Counted from the stretch's first letter, positions 33,272-43,766 are shown. The stretch is 64,000 nt of DNA from Pseudanabaena sp. (GCA_003249035.1 QBMK01000002.1:20495-84494); one strand, 5' to 3'. The notes: generated by a model not told the origin, from the sequence alone. Translations and numbers: made by a program.

Positions 33272-35944
33272 ATGCTCAAATCAAACCAGACTTATTCTCC
33301 TAAATTTGATGAAAAATTAATCGCATTCGACCTAAATACCGTAACTGGATTGTCAGAACAAGAAGCGATCGCTCTACTCAAACAAGATGGCTACAATGAA
33401 CTGCCCTCGGCTGAAGCTCGTAATTTTTTAGCGATCGCTTGGAATAGTATTCAAGACCCAATCTTCCTTTTATTAATTGGCGGTGGAATTGTCTATTGGA
33501 TTTTAGGCGACCTTCAAGAAGCCCTAATTCTGATAGGTTTTGTCTTTTTTCTAACAGGGATTAGTCTCTACCAAGAAGGGAAAACCGAACATGCTCTAGA
33601 GGCCTTACGCGATCTTTCCAGTCCTCGCGCCTTAGTGATTAGGGATCGGCAACAAAAACGAATTGCGGGGCGAGAGGTAGTATTAGGAGATATTTTAGTA
33701 CTGGCTGAAGGCGATCGGGTATCTGCGGATGCGATCATCCTATCTTGCACAAATCTCTCTACCGACGAATCTTTGTTAACGGGAGAATCTTTACCTGTTC
33801 GCAAACTCGCCTCCAAAAGTAACGATATGGAGAGCGTAAAAATGGCGCGTCCAGGTGGAGATGACTTACCATTCGTGTATTCTGGAACCCTTGTAATTCA
33901 GGGGCAGGGAATTGCTCAAGTTAAGGCGATCGTCTCTCAAACGGAGATGGGCAAGATTGGTAAAGCTATACAAAAAGTGAAGCCAGAAGTGACTCCTTTC
34001 CAACTTGAAATGACGCGATTGGTAAGACGTTTGTTTGGCGTTGCTTTAGCTTTATGTGTGGCGATCGTGGTGATTTATGGAACTACTACAGGCAATTGGC
34101 TGAAAGGAACTCTAGCAGGCATTACTTTAGCGATGGCAATTCTGCCTAATGAATTTCCTGTGGTTGTAACCGTCTTTTTAGCATTGGGAGCTTGGCGCAT
34201 TTCCCAAAACCATGTCTTAGCGCGTCGTCCCTCTGCGGTCGAAACCTTGGGTACGGCAACGGTTTTGTGTGTGGATAAAACTGGCACGCTGACCCTAAAT
34301 CAAATGGCAGTCCAGCAGCTATTTCCCTACGATCGTTCCGACAAAAAAGAGATCCATAATTCGAGATTGTATGATTTAGGATTGCATTCATCAGACCCAC
34401 TTCCCGAAACAGTTCATCAATTAGTCGAGTTTTGTATTTTAGCAAGCCAAAGAGATCCATTCGATCCGATGGAAAAAGCATTTAAGCAATTAGGCGATCG
34501 CTACCTGCTGTATACTGAACATTTGCACAGCGATTGGAAGCTATTGCGAGAATATCCGCTCTCACCACATCTTTTAGCCATGTCTCATGTTTGGCAATCC
34601 GCCGATGGTAAACAGTATGAAATTGCCGCCAAAGGCTCGCCAGAAGCGATCGCCGATCTTTGTCATCTTCCCCCCTCAGAACAGATGATTTTCACAGCCC
34701 AAGTCAGCCAAATGGCAGCCCAAGGATTGAGGGTACTAGCAGTTGCTAAAGCCTCTATACTGAATGCCCCACCAGCATTTTTACCTTCTCATCCATTCAT
34801 TAATCCTGCTCATTTGCCCGATCAACAACATGATTTCCCATTTGAATTTTTAGGATTAGTAGGACTTTCCGATCCAGTGCGTCCAACTGTAGCGGCGGCG
34901 ATTAAAGAATGTTACACCGCAGGAATCCGTATAATCATGATTACAGGTGACTATCCAGAAACGGCACAAACGATCGCGCGTCAGGTGGGATTACTACAAA
35001 TGGGAGCGGTTTTGACTGGAGCAGAATTGGATGCCATGGATGATAGTGAACTCGCTCAACGAATCCAAAGTACAAATATCTTTGCCCGCGCCGTTCCCGA
35101 ACAAAAATTGCGAATCGTTAACACTCTGAAAGCTACAGGGCAAGTCGTTGCCATGACAGGGGATGGCGTGAATGATGCTCCTGCCCTTAGATCCGCTCAA
35201 ATTGGGATTGCTATGGGACAGCGCGGAACCGATGTAGCCCGTGAATCCGCAGCATTGGTTTTATTAGATGATGATTTTTCCTCAATCGTACAAGCGGTCA
35301 AATTAGGAAGGCGAATTTTTGATAATCTTCGTAAAGCTATGGCATATTTAGTTGCGATTCACATTCCGATCGCAGGCATGTCATTGATTCCAGCATTATT
35401 TAAGATGCCATTGGTGATGCTTCCGATTCATGTAGCATTTTTACATTTAATTATCGATCCTGCTTGCTCAATTGTTTTAGAAGCCGAACCCGCCGAAGCC
35501 TCCGTAATGAAACGATCGCCCCGCAATCCCCAAGAACCTCTATTTGGCAAAAAAACTTTGGGCTTGGCAGTGCTGCAAGGCGGTGGAATTTTACTAATTA
35601 TTCTCACAATTTATGCGATCGCCCTCTATAGAAACCAAGGTGAACTTGATGCCCGTGCTTTAACTTTTACAACCTTGATTCTGGCAAATTTAGGATTAAT
35701 TCTCAGCGATGGCTCTAGCTCTCGGCTCAGCTTCAAAATCTTGCGATCGCCGAACTCTGCTTTATGGTGGGTAGTGGGTGGTGGTCTTCTTTTTCTAGTA
35801 ATCATACTTTACATCCCTTTCTTCCGCAACTTGTTTAGTTTCTCTTTTCTGGATGCGATGGATATAGCAATCTGTTTATTCGGCGGAGTGATTAGCTTAG
35901 GTTGGTTTGAAGTATTAAAGCAAACCCCAAAAACGAAAGTTTAA
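33272..35944 (+). CDS. P-type (P2-like) cation-transporting ATPase
   Basis: 890 residues. No N-terminal heavy-metal domains. The A-domain TDESLLTGESLPV, phosphorylation site CVDKTGTLT, N-domain AAKGSPEAI and hinge MTGDGVNDAPALRSA are all intact, so it should be active. The overall pattern is that of Ca2+/Mn2+-type ATPases. The M4 motif reads ILPNEFPVV where relatives usually have PEEFP or PEGLP, so the first ligand-position Glu is replaced by Asn. M6 has LHLIIDPACS. Ion specificity is uncertain. An element B-like sequence lies 69 bp upstream. Confidence 0.88.
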   Translation: MLKSNQTYSPKFDEKLIAFDLNTVTGLSEQEAIALLKQDGYNELPSAEARNFLAIAWNSIQDPIFLLLIGGGIVYWILGDLQEALILIGFVFFLTGISLYQEGKTEHALEALRDLSSPRALVIRDRQQKRIAGREVVLGDILVLAEGDRVSADAIILSCTNLSTDESLLTGESLPVRKLASKSNDMESVKMARPGGDDLPFVYSGTLVIQGQGIAQVKAIVSQTEMGKIGKAIQKVKPEVTPFQLEMTRLVRRLFGVALALCVAIVVIYGTTTGNWLKGTLAGITLAMAILPNEFPVVVTVFLALGAWRISQNHVLARRPSAVETLGTATVLCVDKTGTLTLNQMAVQQLFPYDRSDKKEIHNSRLYDLGLHSSDPLPETVHQLVEFCILASQRDPFDPMEKAFKQLGDRYLLYTEHLHSDWKLLREYPLSPHLLAMSHVWQSADGKQYEIAAKGSPEAIADLCHLPPSEQMIFTAQVSQMAAQGLRVLAVAKASILNAPPAFLPSHPFINPAHLPDQQHDFPFEFLGLVGLSDPVRPTVAAAIKECYTAGIRIIMITGDYPETAQTIARQVGLLQMGAVLTGAELDAMDDSELAQRIQSTNIFARAVPEQKLRIVNTLKATGQVVAMTGDGVNDAPALRSAQIGIAMGQRGTDVARESAALVLLDDDFSSIVQAVKLGRRIFDNLRKAMAYLVAIHIPIAGMSLIPALFKMPLVMLPIHVAFLHLIIDPACSIVLEAEPAEASVMKRSPRNPQEPLFGKKTLGLAVLQGGGILLIILTIYAIALYRNQGELDARALTFTTLILANLGLILSDGSSSRLSFKILRSPNSALWWVVGGGLLFLVIILYIPFFRNLFSFSFLDAMDIAICLFGGVISLGWFEVLKQTPKTKV

Positions 35945-36107
35945 TTAAATCCCGTAGGGTTTTCAATCAATTCATTTGATAAATCAAACAACTACCTGCC
36001 TCATCAATATCAAAAGCAAAGTTTTAAATTTATTCAGTTACAAAGCGCTGAGATGTATAAGCTAGCGTTCAAACAAGCTGAACCTTGACAATTAAACCTT
36101 TGTGGTT

Positions 36108-39044
36108 CTACTGCATTGTTCTAGATTCCTCAAGCACTAACTTTGCTATCAAATCGCTCAAGTGGATACCTTTCAAATTTGGAAGCACAATATGGGTAGA
36201 TATGTTAAACCGATCGCTATGTTCATTAGGAGCAAGTCCGACCGCCCACATACCTGCGGCGTTCGCTGCCGCAATTCCCGCAGTAGCATCTTCTACCACG
36301 ATGCATTTAGCAGGGAGAATGCCGATTTGGATGGCAGCATAGAGAAACAGGTCAGGGGCTGGTTTAGGCTTTTCAACGCTATAACCATCGGCGATCGCAT
36401 CTACAAGATCGGCTATTCCTAACTTAGCGATGACAGTTCGGGCATTCTTGCTAGCGGAGGCGATCGCAATTTTTATTCCCGATTTTCTAAGTTCATTTAA
36501 TAGCTCAATTACCCCTGACAAGACATCCTTAGGAGTAATGTCTTGGATTGATTCCCCATAATAGCGATTTTTACGATCCATCATTTCTTGCAGATCCGCT
36601 TCAGAATAATGGCGATCGCCGATAATCAACATCAGCGATTCTCTTCTTGCAACACCTCGCAGTGCTTCATTTGCCTTGCGATCGAAGGGAATCTTTTCTT
36701 CGTCAGCTAATTTCTGCCAAGCCCGATAGTGGAATTCGGCAGTGTCGGTCAAAACGCCATCAAGATCGAAGATGAAACCTTGAATGTCAGGTGCTTGACC
36801 AAGTGTGGATGCTAAATTGAAACTATACAAAGTGTTATGCCATTGCAGTTTGAATTTGAGATATGTCCAAGAGTCAGGAAGGTGCGGATTAGCAACAGGT
36901 TTATCGGCTTTCAGTTGAATACCGCCAAATCCAAAAACCACAGCTTGCCAGACACCACCTGCGGAAGCCGCATGAATCCCATCTGAGGTGTTACCGCGAT
37001 TATCTTCGAGATCGACCATGGCTGCTTGTAAAAAGTGATGATATGACTCGGATGCAGCACCGAGATTAGCGGCAACGATCGCGTGAATAGCGGAAGTAAG
37101 AGATGAGCCATAGGTGCTGTCGGTGCGAGGTGCGTAGTAGTTCCAATTCTTTTGCAGCCAGTCATGGCGATCGCTAAATTCGGGATTGTCCCGCATCAGG
37201 TATAGAAGCATCAAAACATCAGGTTGCTTGAGGACTTGACTCTCATTGGTTGCGTCCATGCCAAGAACTGCTTGAATTGAGCGACCGCGAGGTTCATAGG
37301 TGCTTAAATCAATATCTTTAAGTTGAAAGAATCCATCACATTGTTCAATTACCTGTGTTTCATGATTATAGGAAATATAGATTTGGGCGATCGCTTCTTT
37401 CCATTTTAGTAATTGCTCTGGCGAAAGTTGGAGCTTTTGAAATAAGTCAGTAGCACGATCGGGGAATTTTTGCTGTAACCAATCATAGACTTCTACCGCT
37501 TTTTCTAAATGCCACTGCGCCATGCGATTAGTGAAGGTATTGTTACTTACCTGCTCATGGTATTCATCGGCTCCGATTACTCCACAAAGCTCATAGCGTT
37601 CCAGATTAGCATTCCATTCCAATCGGCTCATCCAAAATATTGCCGTATCGAGAATGATTTCCGCTCCATAATCTCGCAGCCAGAGATCATCACCTGTAGC
37701 TTGCCAATATTGCCAGACTGCATAGGCAATGTCGGCGCTAAGATGAATTTCGCGATCGCGACACCAGATTCTGACCGCTTTGGCATAGGGATCGTTGGGC
37801 ATTGACCAAAGAGGGGTTACTTCATCGCCTGTTGCTGCACTTTCCCAAGCAAACATCGCGCCTTTATAGCCACTATCAGTTGCCTTGCGCCTTGCGCCAT
37901 TGAGGGTGCGATAGCGGTAGGTCAATAAATTACGAGCGATCGCAGGTTGCGTGAAGGTAAAGAAGGGCAGAATAAAAATCTCTGTATCCCAAAAAATATG
38001 ACCTCGATAGCCTAATCCCGACAGGGTTTTCGCAGGGATGTTGACTCGATCGTTATGGGGAGATGCGGCAATCAAAAGTTGAAACAGATTGTAGCGAACT
38101 GCCAACTGTGCTTGGACATTGCCACCAATCTCGATATCACTATGTTCCCAAACTACAGCCCAAGCCTGTCGATGAGCTTCTAGTAGCGTTGCATAGGATG
38201 GTAATCCCGCTAATTTATCTTGAGCCGCTTGAACGGGATTCTCTATTTCCATTGATGTAAACAGGGTCACGAGCTTCTCAATATTGATAGTCTGTCCATT
38301 GGTGACGTTAAAAGTAGCGATCGCCGTGGGATATCCTGGGGTATTTGTCATTTGCAAATTTGCCTCGACATCAATCACAGCAAGTTTTGCCGCCATACCC
38401 AGTTCAATTCTCGAACCACGAGTTCGTACCTGTAGCCAAATTTCTTCGCTATAAGATAGGCGATCGCTTGCTTTCTCAACCTTGCCTTGATCTAATTGTT
38501 CCCAATGATTAAAACCCTGATTATCGGAATAGCCATTAATACTGGCTTGCACTTCAATCGTTCCCTTAAAATCAATTGCAGTAATCTGGCAGTGCAAGCC
38601 CAACACTTGAGGATCGGCAAAGCTAGCAAAACGCTCAAACCGCAAATCTATGGTTTTTCCCTTGGGACTACGCCAACGCAGCGATCTCGTCAGTAATCCA
38701 CAGCGCAAGTCAAGCTGACGTTCATAATTGATGATTTCACCGCGATCCAGCCGAAATCGCTCACCGTTCACAATCACTAACAATGAGAGCCAATCAGGAC
38801 AATTGACTAACTCGGTATAGACCACAGGTACATCATCATAGACTCCATTCACCAAGGTTGTTGGCAAAGCATGGGGATAGCCCTCCTCAAAGCTGCCTCG
38901 CGTTCCCAAATACCCATTACCAATGGTAAATACGGTTTCTCTAGAAAGCAACTGTTCGGGATCGAATTGAGATTCGGTCAAAGTCCAATCTGTATAGATC
39001 AAATCAGGCGAGCTTGGTAAATCAGGGGAGCTTGGAGTTTTCAT
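36108..39044 (-). CDS. GH65 disaccharide phosphorylase fused to beta-phosphoglucomutase
   Basis: 978 residues. Residues 1-750 are a family 65 glycosidase/phosphorylase (GNGYLGTRGSFEEGYPHALP, GYRGHIFWDTEIFILPFF, GVIGADEYHEQVSNNTFTN with catalytic acid E494). From about 755 is a HAD beta-phosphoglucomutase (FIFDLDGVLTDTAEFHYRAW, IASASKNARTVI, VVEDATAGIAAANAAG). GH65 phosphorylases split maltose, trehalose or kojibiose to beta-glucose 1-phosphate, which the second domain would turn into glucose 6-phosphate within one chain. It follows sucrose synthase by 1 bp, so the two form an operon. Confidence 0.9.
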   Translation of the reverse strand: MKTPSSPDLPSSPDLIYTDWTLTESQFDPEQLLSRETVFTIGNGYLGTRGSFEEGYPHALPTTLVNGVYDDVPVVYTELVNCPDWLSLLVIVNGERFRLDRGEIINYERQLDLRCGLLTRSLRWRSPKGKTIDLRFERFASFADPQVLGLHCQITAIDFKGTIEVQASINGYSDNQGFNHWEQLDQGKVEKASDRLSYSEEIWLQVRTRGSRIELGMAAKLAVIDVEANLQMTNTPGYPTAIATFNVTNGQTINIEKLVTLFTSMEIENPVQAAQDKLAGLPSYATLLEAHRQAWAVVWEHSDIEIGGNVQAQLAVRYNLFQLLIAASPHNDRVNIPAKTLSGLGYRGHIFWDTEIFILPFFTFTQPAIARNLLTYRYRTLNGARRKATDSGYKGAMFAWESAATGDEVTPLWSMPNDPYAKAVRIWCRDREIHLSADIAYAVWQYWQATGDDLWLRDYGAEIILDTAIFWMSRLEWNANLERYELCGVIGADEYHEQVSNNTFTNRMAQWHLEKAVEVYDWLQQKFPDRATDLFQKLQLSPEQLLKWKEAIAQIYISYNHETQVIEQCDGFFQLKDIDLSTYEPRGRSIQAVLGMDATNESQVLKQPDVLMLLYLMRDNPEFSDRHDWLQKNWNYYAPRTDSTYGSSLTSAIHAIVAANLGAASESYHHFLQAAMVDLEDNRGNTSDGIHAASAGGVWQAVVFGFGGIQLKADKPVANPHLPDSWTYLKFKLQWHNTLYSFNLASTLGQAPDIQGFIFDLDGVLTDTAEFHYRAWQKLADEEKIPFDRKANEALRGVARRESLMLIIGDRHYSEADLQEMMDRKNRYYGESIQDITPKDVLSGVIELLNELRKSGIKIAIASASKNARTVIAKLGIADLVDAIADGYSVEKPKPAPDLFLYAAIQIGILPAKCIVVEDATAGIAAANAAGMWAVGLAPNEHSDRFNISTHIVLPNLKGIHLSDLIAKLVLEESRTMQ

Positions 39045-39045
39045 G

Positions 39046-41481
39046 TTATCGCTGCATATGTTCTGCTAAAATCTGCTCGGCTCTGGGTTTGTAGAGCAAA
39101 TAGTAGAGGGCTTCTAGATAACGTTGCCTTGCCTCACGATTATCTGAATAGATACAGTCCCAAAAGCTGTAAATCTTCGCTAACAGGAGGAGCTTTTGAG
39201 TATGATTTTGCCAGTTATATTGCTCTTGAATGCGTTGAATTGCACGATCGGAAAGCTGAGTCCAGTATTCGCGATCGCTTTGACATTGATTGAGAAATTG
39301 TAGGATCTTTTTCGCAGTCCCATCTAAGTCGGTGGGGTTGATGTGAAAGCCATTGATGCTATCTTGGATAATTTCTAAGGAACCGCCAAACTCAGTGGCA
39401 AAGGTGGGCAACCCAGAAATCATCGCTTCGAGAATGGTGCGCCCAAAAGACTCAAACTTCGCAAAATGCACGAAAATTCCTTGATGATCGGCGATCGCTC
39501 GATAGACCTCTCCCATATCGCTATTGGAAAAGCGCATACTTAACCAGCGAATATTCCCATGCAAATTGTATTGATAAATCAGAGTGTGTAGTTTAGCAAG
39601 CTCCGTCGCCGCATCGGAGTTAGTGACATCAGCAACCTCTAAGGCATCTGTAACTAAAATCAAGTTACAATCTTTCTGCAACTCTGGACTACGCCCAAAG
39701 CATTCTACTAAACCAGTCATATTTTTAACCGTAGCGATCGTTGCCACCGCAAGAATCGGGCGCTGTTCAGGTCGGGACAGATGACCAAAAATATGCTTGT
39801 TTTCCTGATTAAAGAGTAATGATTGAATGCGGTTACGCTGTTCAAGATCGCGATTTTCGACCTGATGATAAGGGAAGAATATTTGCTCGTTCACTCCAGG
39901 CGGTACGCGATTAAACCTCGGACTAAACAGGTCAATGCCATTAGTAACATGATACAAATTTGGCATCGTAAAGCATTGGTAGGAATCATACTGACCAACA
40001 CTTTCTGGGGTTCCCATAATTTCTTGATAGGATGAGGTGATGATGAAGTCAGCCGCATTCATCCCAATCAGCTCAGCCGTAAATTGGGATGAAAAGTGAT
40101 ACTGGGAATCTAAATCCTGCCAGTAAAGGTTACTGAATAGATGCTTCGGTTTTTCTAGGGAATGGGCAATTTGGCAATGAATGGCGTTGAAATGATTCGC
40201 TAATAGTGTGGCGACGAGATTTCCATCACCATTGTGACCAATGATTAAATTCGGCTTTCCACCTAGTTTGGCAATAATCTTCTGTTCTGCATCGATCGCA
40301 AAACTTTCGAGATAAGGCCAAATTTCAGCCTTGGAAATCCAATTATCGGTCAAGGCTGGATTGAATTTTTGAAAGGGTATGCGCAGAAACCAAGCATTGT
40401 CAGTGCCTTCAATCTTTTCCCAATCAAGATTGCATTGCGTTCCCATACTGTTAGGAATCAGGCGTGTGAGAACGATCACTTGAGGATGAATACCCAACAA
40501 ATCCAGTCCCGCTTGTTGAATACTAATGTGGAGTTGTTTCTCGATACTGCGGGCTTGCTCTAGCACGTAGGCAGCTTGGCTGCGGGTTTCTGGCAGTCCC
40601 AATGTACTTTCTTGTCCCAACCAACCATGAATGGAAATGGATACTACCCGAAAAATTGCAGGAACTCGTGACACAAAGGTATCCAAAATCGCAGGTTCAG
40701 GATTTTCAAGTAAATGATTGAGTAGTTCCATCGTTTCGCGAGTACGTCCAACCGTATCTCCCCACCCTGCCTCAAAACCAAGAGCTTGGAGATCGTGCTG
40801 AACTTTTGCATAGGGAAGATCGGTGTCCATCTCACCTAAAAACTTAAGGCCGAGCTTCACCTGTTTTGCTAGTTCGATCCCTGACTCAATTTGAGTATTG
40901 ATCAGTAGCTGCATTCTGTCATGCTCAAGTATATGCAGAGCCATAAACAGTGCCTCTACCCATTGCGGGAAATCGTTCATTAGCTTATTACATAGGTAGT
41001 TGCTAAGAAACGTTAGCCCCTGCCCCATATTTCGCGGATCGCTAATACGTGGAGAGCCTTCGTAGAAAGGTTTAAAGTCAATATTGAGAATGTAGGGCTG
41101 TTCGCGATTAACTTGGCGATCACACAGATTCAGTAATTCGTGAACGTCCATCTGTGTCTCTTTGGTGAGATCTGCGTTTAGCTTCCACACTTGCTGGCTG
41201 CCAATCCAAGGACGTAGCACTAACCAAACACTGTTCTCATTTAAGTTATTATCTAAATTCTCATCTAGAATGAGTTCGTGAATATAATTGATCAACTGCC
41301 TTAAGGAAGAACTGTGATAGGCTTGAATGGGCTGTGCTAGTTGTTCACATAGTTCTGTAAATGATTGGAGGATTTCATTTCGCAAGAAATAGCGCTTCCC
41401 AGTGCCGCGAAAATATGCAACTAGCTGCTGTAGAGTATTTCTTTCGTCGCTTTCTAAAATTGCTTGGATTAGTTTATGCAT
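39046..41481 (-). CDS. susA: sucrose synthase
   Basis: 811 residues, full length. It reversibly converts sucrose and NDP to NDP-glucose and fructose. The N-terminal half is the SuSy-specific regulatory region (FLSNYLCNKLMNDFPQWVEA, GDTVGRTRETMELL), and the GT-B half contains PNLIIGHNGDGNLVATLLA, NLYHVTNGIDLFSPRFNRVP and the E-x7-E type motif FESFGRTILEAMISGLP. In cyanobacteria SuSy supplies sugar nucleotides from sucrose. Upstream is a 312-bp region with element A1 on the other strand. Confidence 0.95.
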   Translation of the reverse strand: MHKLIQAILESDERNTLQQLVAYFRGTGKRYFLRNEILQSFTELCEQLAQPIQAYHSSSLRQLINYIHELILDENLDNNLNENSVWLVLRPWIGSQQVWKLNADLTKETQMDVHELLNLCDRQVNREQPYILNIDFKPFYEGSPRISDPRNMGQGLTFLSNYLCNKLMNDFPQWVEALFMALHILEHDRMQLLINTQIESGIELAKQVKLGLKFLGEMDTDLPYAKVQHDLQALGFEAGWGDTVGRTRETMELLNHLLENPEPAILDTFVSRVPAIFRVVSISIHGWLGQESTLGLPETRSQAAYVLEQARSIEKQLHISIQQAGLDLLGIHPQVIVLTRLIPNSMGTQCNLDWEKIEGTDNAWFLRIPFQKFNPALTDNWISKAEIWPYLESFAIDAEQKIIAKLGGKPNLIIGHNGDGNLVATLLANHFNAIHCQIAHSLEKPKHLFSNLYWQDLDSQYHFSSQFTAELIGMNAADFIITSSYQEIMGTPESVGQYDSYQCFTMPNLYHVTNGIDLFSPRFNRVPPGVNEQIFFPYHQVENRDLEQRNRIQSLLFNQENKHIFGHLSRPEQRPILAVATIATVKNMTGLVECFGRSPELQKDCNLILVTDALEVADVTNSDAATELAKLHTLIYQYNLHGNIRWLSMRFSNSDMGEVYRAIADHQGIFVHFAKFESFGRTILEAMISGLPTFATEFGGSLEIIQDSINGFHINPTDLDGTAKKILQFLNQCQSDREYWTQLSDRAIQRIQEQYNWQNHTQKLLLLAKIYSFWDCIYSDNREARQRYLEALYYLLYKPRAEQILAEHMQR

Positions 41482-41591
41482 ATCCTAATTCCATAATTGG
41501 CGATCGCTCTAACTGAGTAACTCTACTGTAGCTCTCTTTTGGTGGGTATGGCGTAAATACGGATGCTGGTTCGTAAAGCTCTAAGACGTTG

Positions 41592-41645
41592 TGATACAAG
41601 TCATTCAACTTATACATTGCTTATACATTATTTCAAACATCCTTA
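41592..41645 (+). promoter_or_regulatory. shared upstream element A, copy 1 (before PRC-barrel gene)
   Basis: GATACAAGTCATTCAACTTA then TACATTG and, further on, ATTTCAAACATC. It matches the regions at 50453, 51966 and 60094, all upstream of stress-type genes. Here it is about 150 bp upstream of the gene, within the 312-bp gap; nothing else was seen in that gap. Confidence 0.4.
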
Positions 41646-41793
41646 TAACATATTGGTATGAAGTAGCGAAGTTTTGGCTCATCCAAACGTATTCAATTGA
41701 AATTCTAAAGTGATGACTTAATATTGCTTGCCTATTTAACGACTCAATCTCCAGTCTAAAAAATTTACAATACTTAGCGATTAGGAATCAAAG

Positions 41794-42594
41794 ATGTTAA
41801 ATAAAGTCAAAACACTTAATGGATATAGGTTAAAGAGCCTCGATGGTGAAATTGGAGAAGTCCAAGAATTCTACTTTGATGACCAGTATTGGACAATTCG
41901 CTATTTAGTCGCTAACACAGGAAACTGGCTTACGGGTCAGCAGGTGCTGCTCTCGCCCTATGCGCTGATCGCAGTGATTAAGGAACAACATGAGATCAAG
42001 ATCAATTTGACTAAAAAGCAGATTGAAAGCAGTCCTCCCTTGAGCAGTCACAAACCCGTCTCCAAGCAATTTGAAATGTCCTACTATGGGTATTATGGAT
42101 ACCCGATGTATTGGAGTGGTTCATATATGTGGGGAGCTTATCCATACATTCAGCGTACCCCCGAACTAACGGCGGAACTGAATCGAGAAGAGAAATCGTG
42201 GGATCACCATTTGCGTAGCACCCATGAGGTGAGTGGCTATCATATCCAAGCCACAGATGGCGAAATCGGTCATATTGAGGATTTTATCATTGATGATGAA
42301 ACATGGACGATTCGTTATCTCATCATCAATACAGCCAACTGGTGGTCAGGAAAAAAGATCCTAATTTCACCACAATGGATCGATCTCGTTAGTTGGGATG
42401 AGTCGAAAGTCTTTGTAAATCATTCTCGCGAGACGATCAAGCGATCGCCAGAATATACTGATGAGTCTCTACTAACGCTCGATTACGAGACTAAACTGCA
42501 TCTTCATTACAACCGTCAAGGATACTGGGTAGAGGACTTAATTGTCAATGAGCCTCCCCACACAATTGGAATTGGTATTACGCAGGAAGCTTAA
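41794..42594 (+). CDS. double PRC-barrel domain protein
   Basis: 266 residues. Two PRC-barrel domains: residues about 4-75 (LNGYRLKSLDGEIGEVQEFY, YWTIRYLVANTGNWLTGQQV) and about 140-215 (VSGYHIQATDGEIGHIEDFI, TWTIRYLIINTANWWSGKKI). A Tyr/Gly-rich linker (SYYGYYGYPMYW) joins them. No signal peptide. PRC barrels are small beta-barrels used in photosynthetic, RNA-processing and stress proteins; the exact role here is unknown. First gene of the stress island, 20 bp before the aldolase gene, so they are probably co-transcribed. Confidence 0.85.
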   Translation: MLNKVKTLNGYRLKSLDGEIGEVQEFYFDDQYWTIRYLVANTGNWLTGQQVLLSPYALIAVIKEQHEIKINLTKKQIESSPPLSSHKPVSKQFEMSYYGYYGYPMYWSGSYMWGAYPYIQRTPELTAELNREEKSWDHHLRSTHEVSGYHIQATDGEIGHIEDFIIDDETWTIRYLIINTANWWSGKKILISPQWIDLVSWDESKVFVNHSRETIKRSPEYTDESLLTLDYETKLHLHYNRQGYWVEDLIVNEPPHTIGIGITQEA

Positions 42595-42614
42595 ATCATG
42601 GAAACTAACCCGAA

Positions 42615-43667
42615 ATGAATGTCCAAGATTTGATGGAAACAGCAAAGACGCTTGTTGCTAACAATAAGGGTCTGCTGGCGATGGATGAGAGCAATCCCAC
42701 CTGTAACAGACGATTCGCAAAGTTAAGCATTCCCCAGACTGAAGAATCTCGACGAGCCTATCGAGAGTTAATTATTACCACGCCCGATCTGAGTGAGTAC
42801 ATTAGTGGCGCGATTCTTTACGATGAAACGATCCGCCAGCAAAAGAAAGATGGTACTTCTTTTACTAAGTTGCTCTCCGATGCAGGAATAATTACTGGAA
42901 TTAAAGTTGACCTCGGTGCTAAGGATATGGCGGGTCATCCTAGAGAAAAGATTACCGAAGGACTGGATGGCTTGCGCGATCGCCTCAAGGAATATTTTCA
43001 AATGGGTGCGCGTTTTGCCAAGTGGCGTGCGGTGATTACCATCGCTGATGGCATTCCCAGTCAGGGTTGTATCGAAGCCAATGCCCAGTCTCTGGCTCGC
43101 TATGCGGCGTTGTGCCAAGAAACTGGACTGGTTCCAATTGTCGAGCCAGAAGTGCTTATGGACGGAGTCCATAGTCTGTCACAATGCAGCGAGATAACGG
43201 AGGAAGTCCTGCGAACTGTCTTTAACCAACTCTACACACAGAGAGTAATGTTAGAGGGCATGATCCTGAAGCCTAATATGGTGCTCCCAGGATTTACTTG
43301 CTCTCAACAAGAATTGGTGGACGAGGTGGCTGATGCTACGGTGAACTGTCTATTGCGGGCAGTCCCTGCTGCTGTTCCGATTATTGCGTTCTTGTCAGGT
43401 GGACAATCTGCAGAACTAGCTTCGGCTCGCTTGAATGCGATGAATTTTAGATTCAAATCGCGATCGCCTACGATGGGGCAAAGCCCTTCGCCTTGGGCTT
43501 TGACGTTTTCCTTTGCCCGTGCTATCCAGCAACCAGCTTTGGAGATTTGGCAAGGCAAAGAGGCGAATGTATCAAAGGCTTAGCAGGCTCTGTTGCATCG
43601 AGCGAAGTGTAACTGGGCAGCACGTCAGGGCGAATACAATGCTGCGATGGAAGGAGTGGGAACATGA
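42615..43667 (+). CDS. class I fructose-bisphosphate aldolase with in-frame amber codon
   Basis: Class I (Schiff-base) aldolase: it cleaves fructose 1,6-bisphosphate to two triose phosphates. Motifs GLLAMDESNPTCNRRF, VPIVEPEVLMDG and GMILKPNMVLPG (with the Schiff-base Lys) are present. The uninterrupted frame gives 322 residues and stops at TAG 43581-43583 after ANVSKA. Beyond it the same frame continues QALLHRAKCNWAARQGEYNA then AMEGVGT and TGA at 43667, which is the conserved C-terminal tail of these enzymes. So either the tail was recently lost by a nonsense mutation, the TAG is read through, or there is a sequence error. The body of the enzyme is otherwise intact. Confidence 0.88.
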
Positions 43668-43766
43668 GAAAAAGCATATTTCTCCCTTGGAGCCAAGCTA
43701 GCGGCGTAGAAACAAAAATTGTGACAGCTTAATCTCAACTAAAAATTAACCCCAAGGATAAAGTCA

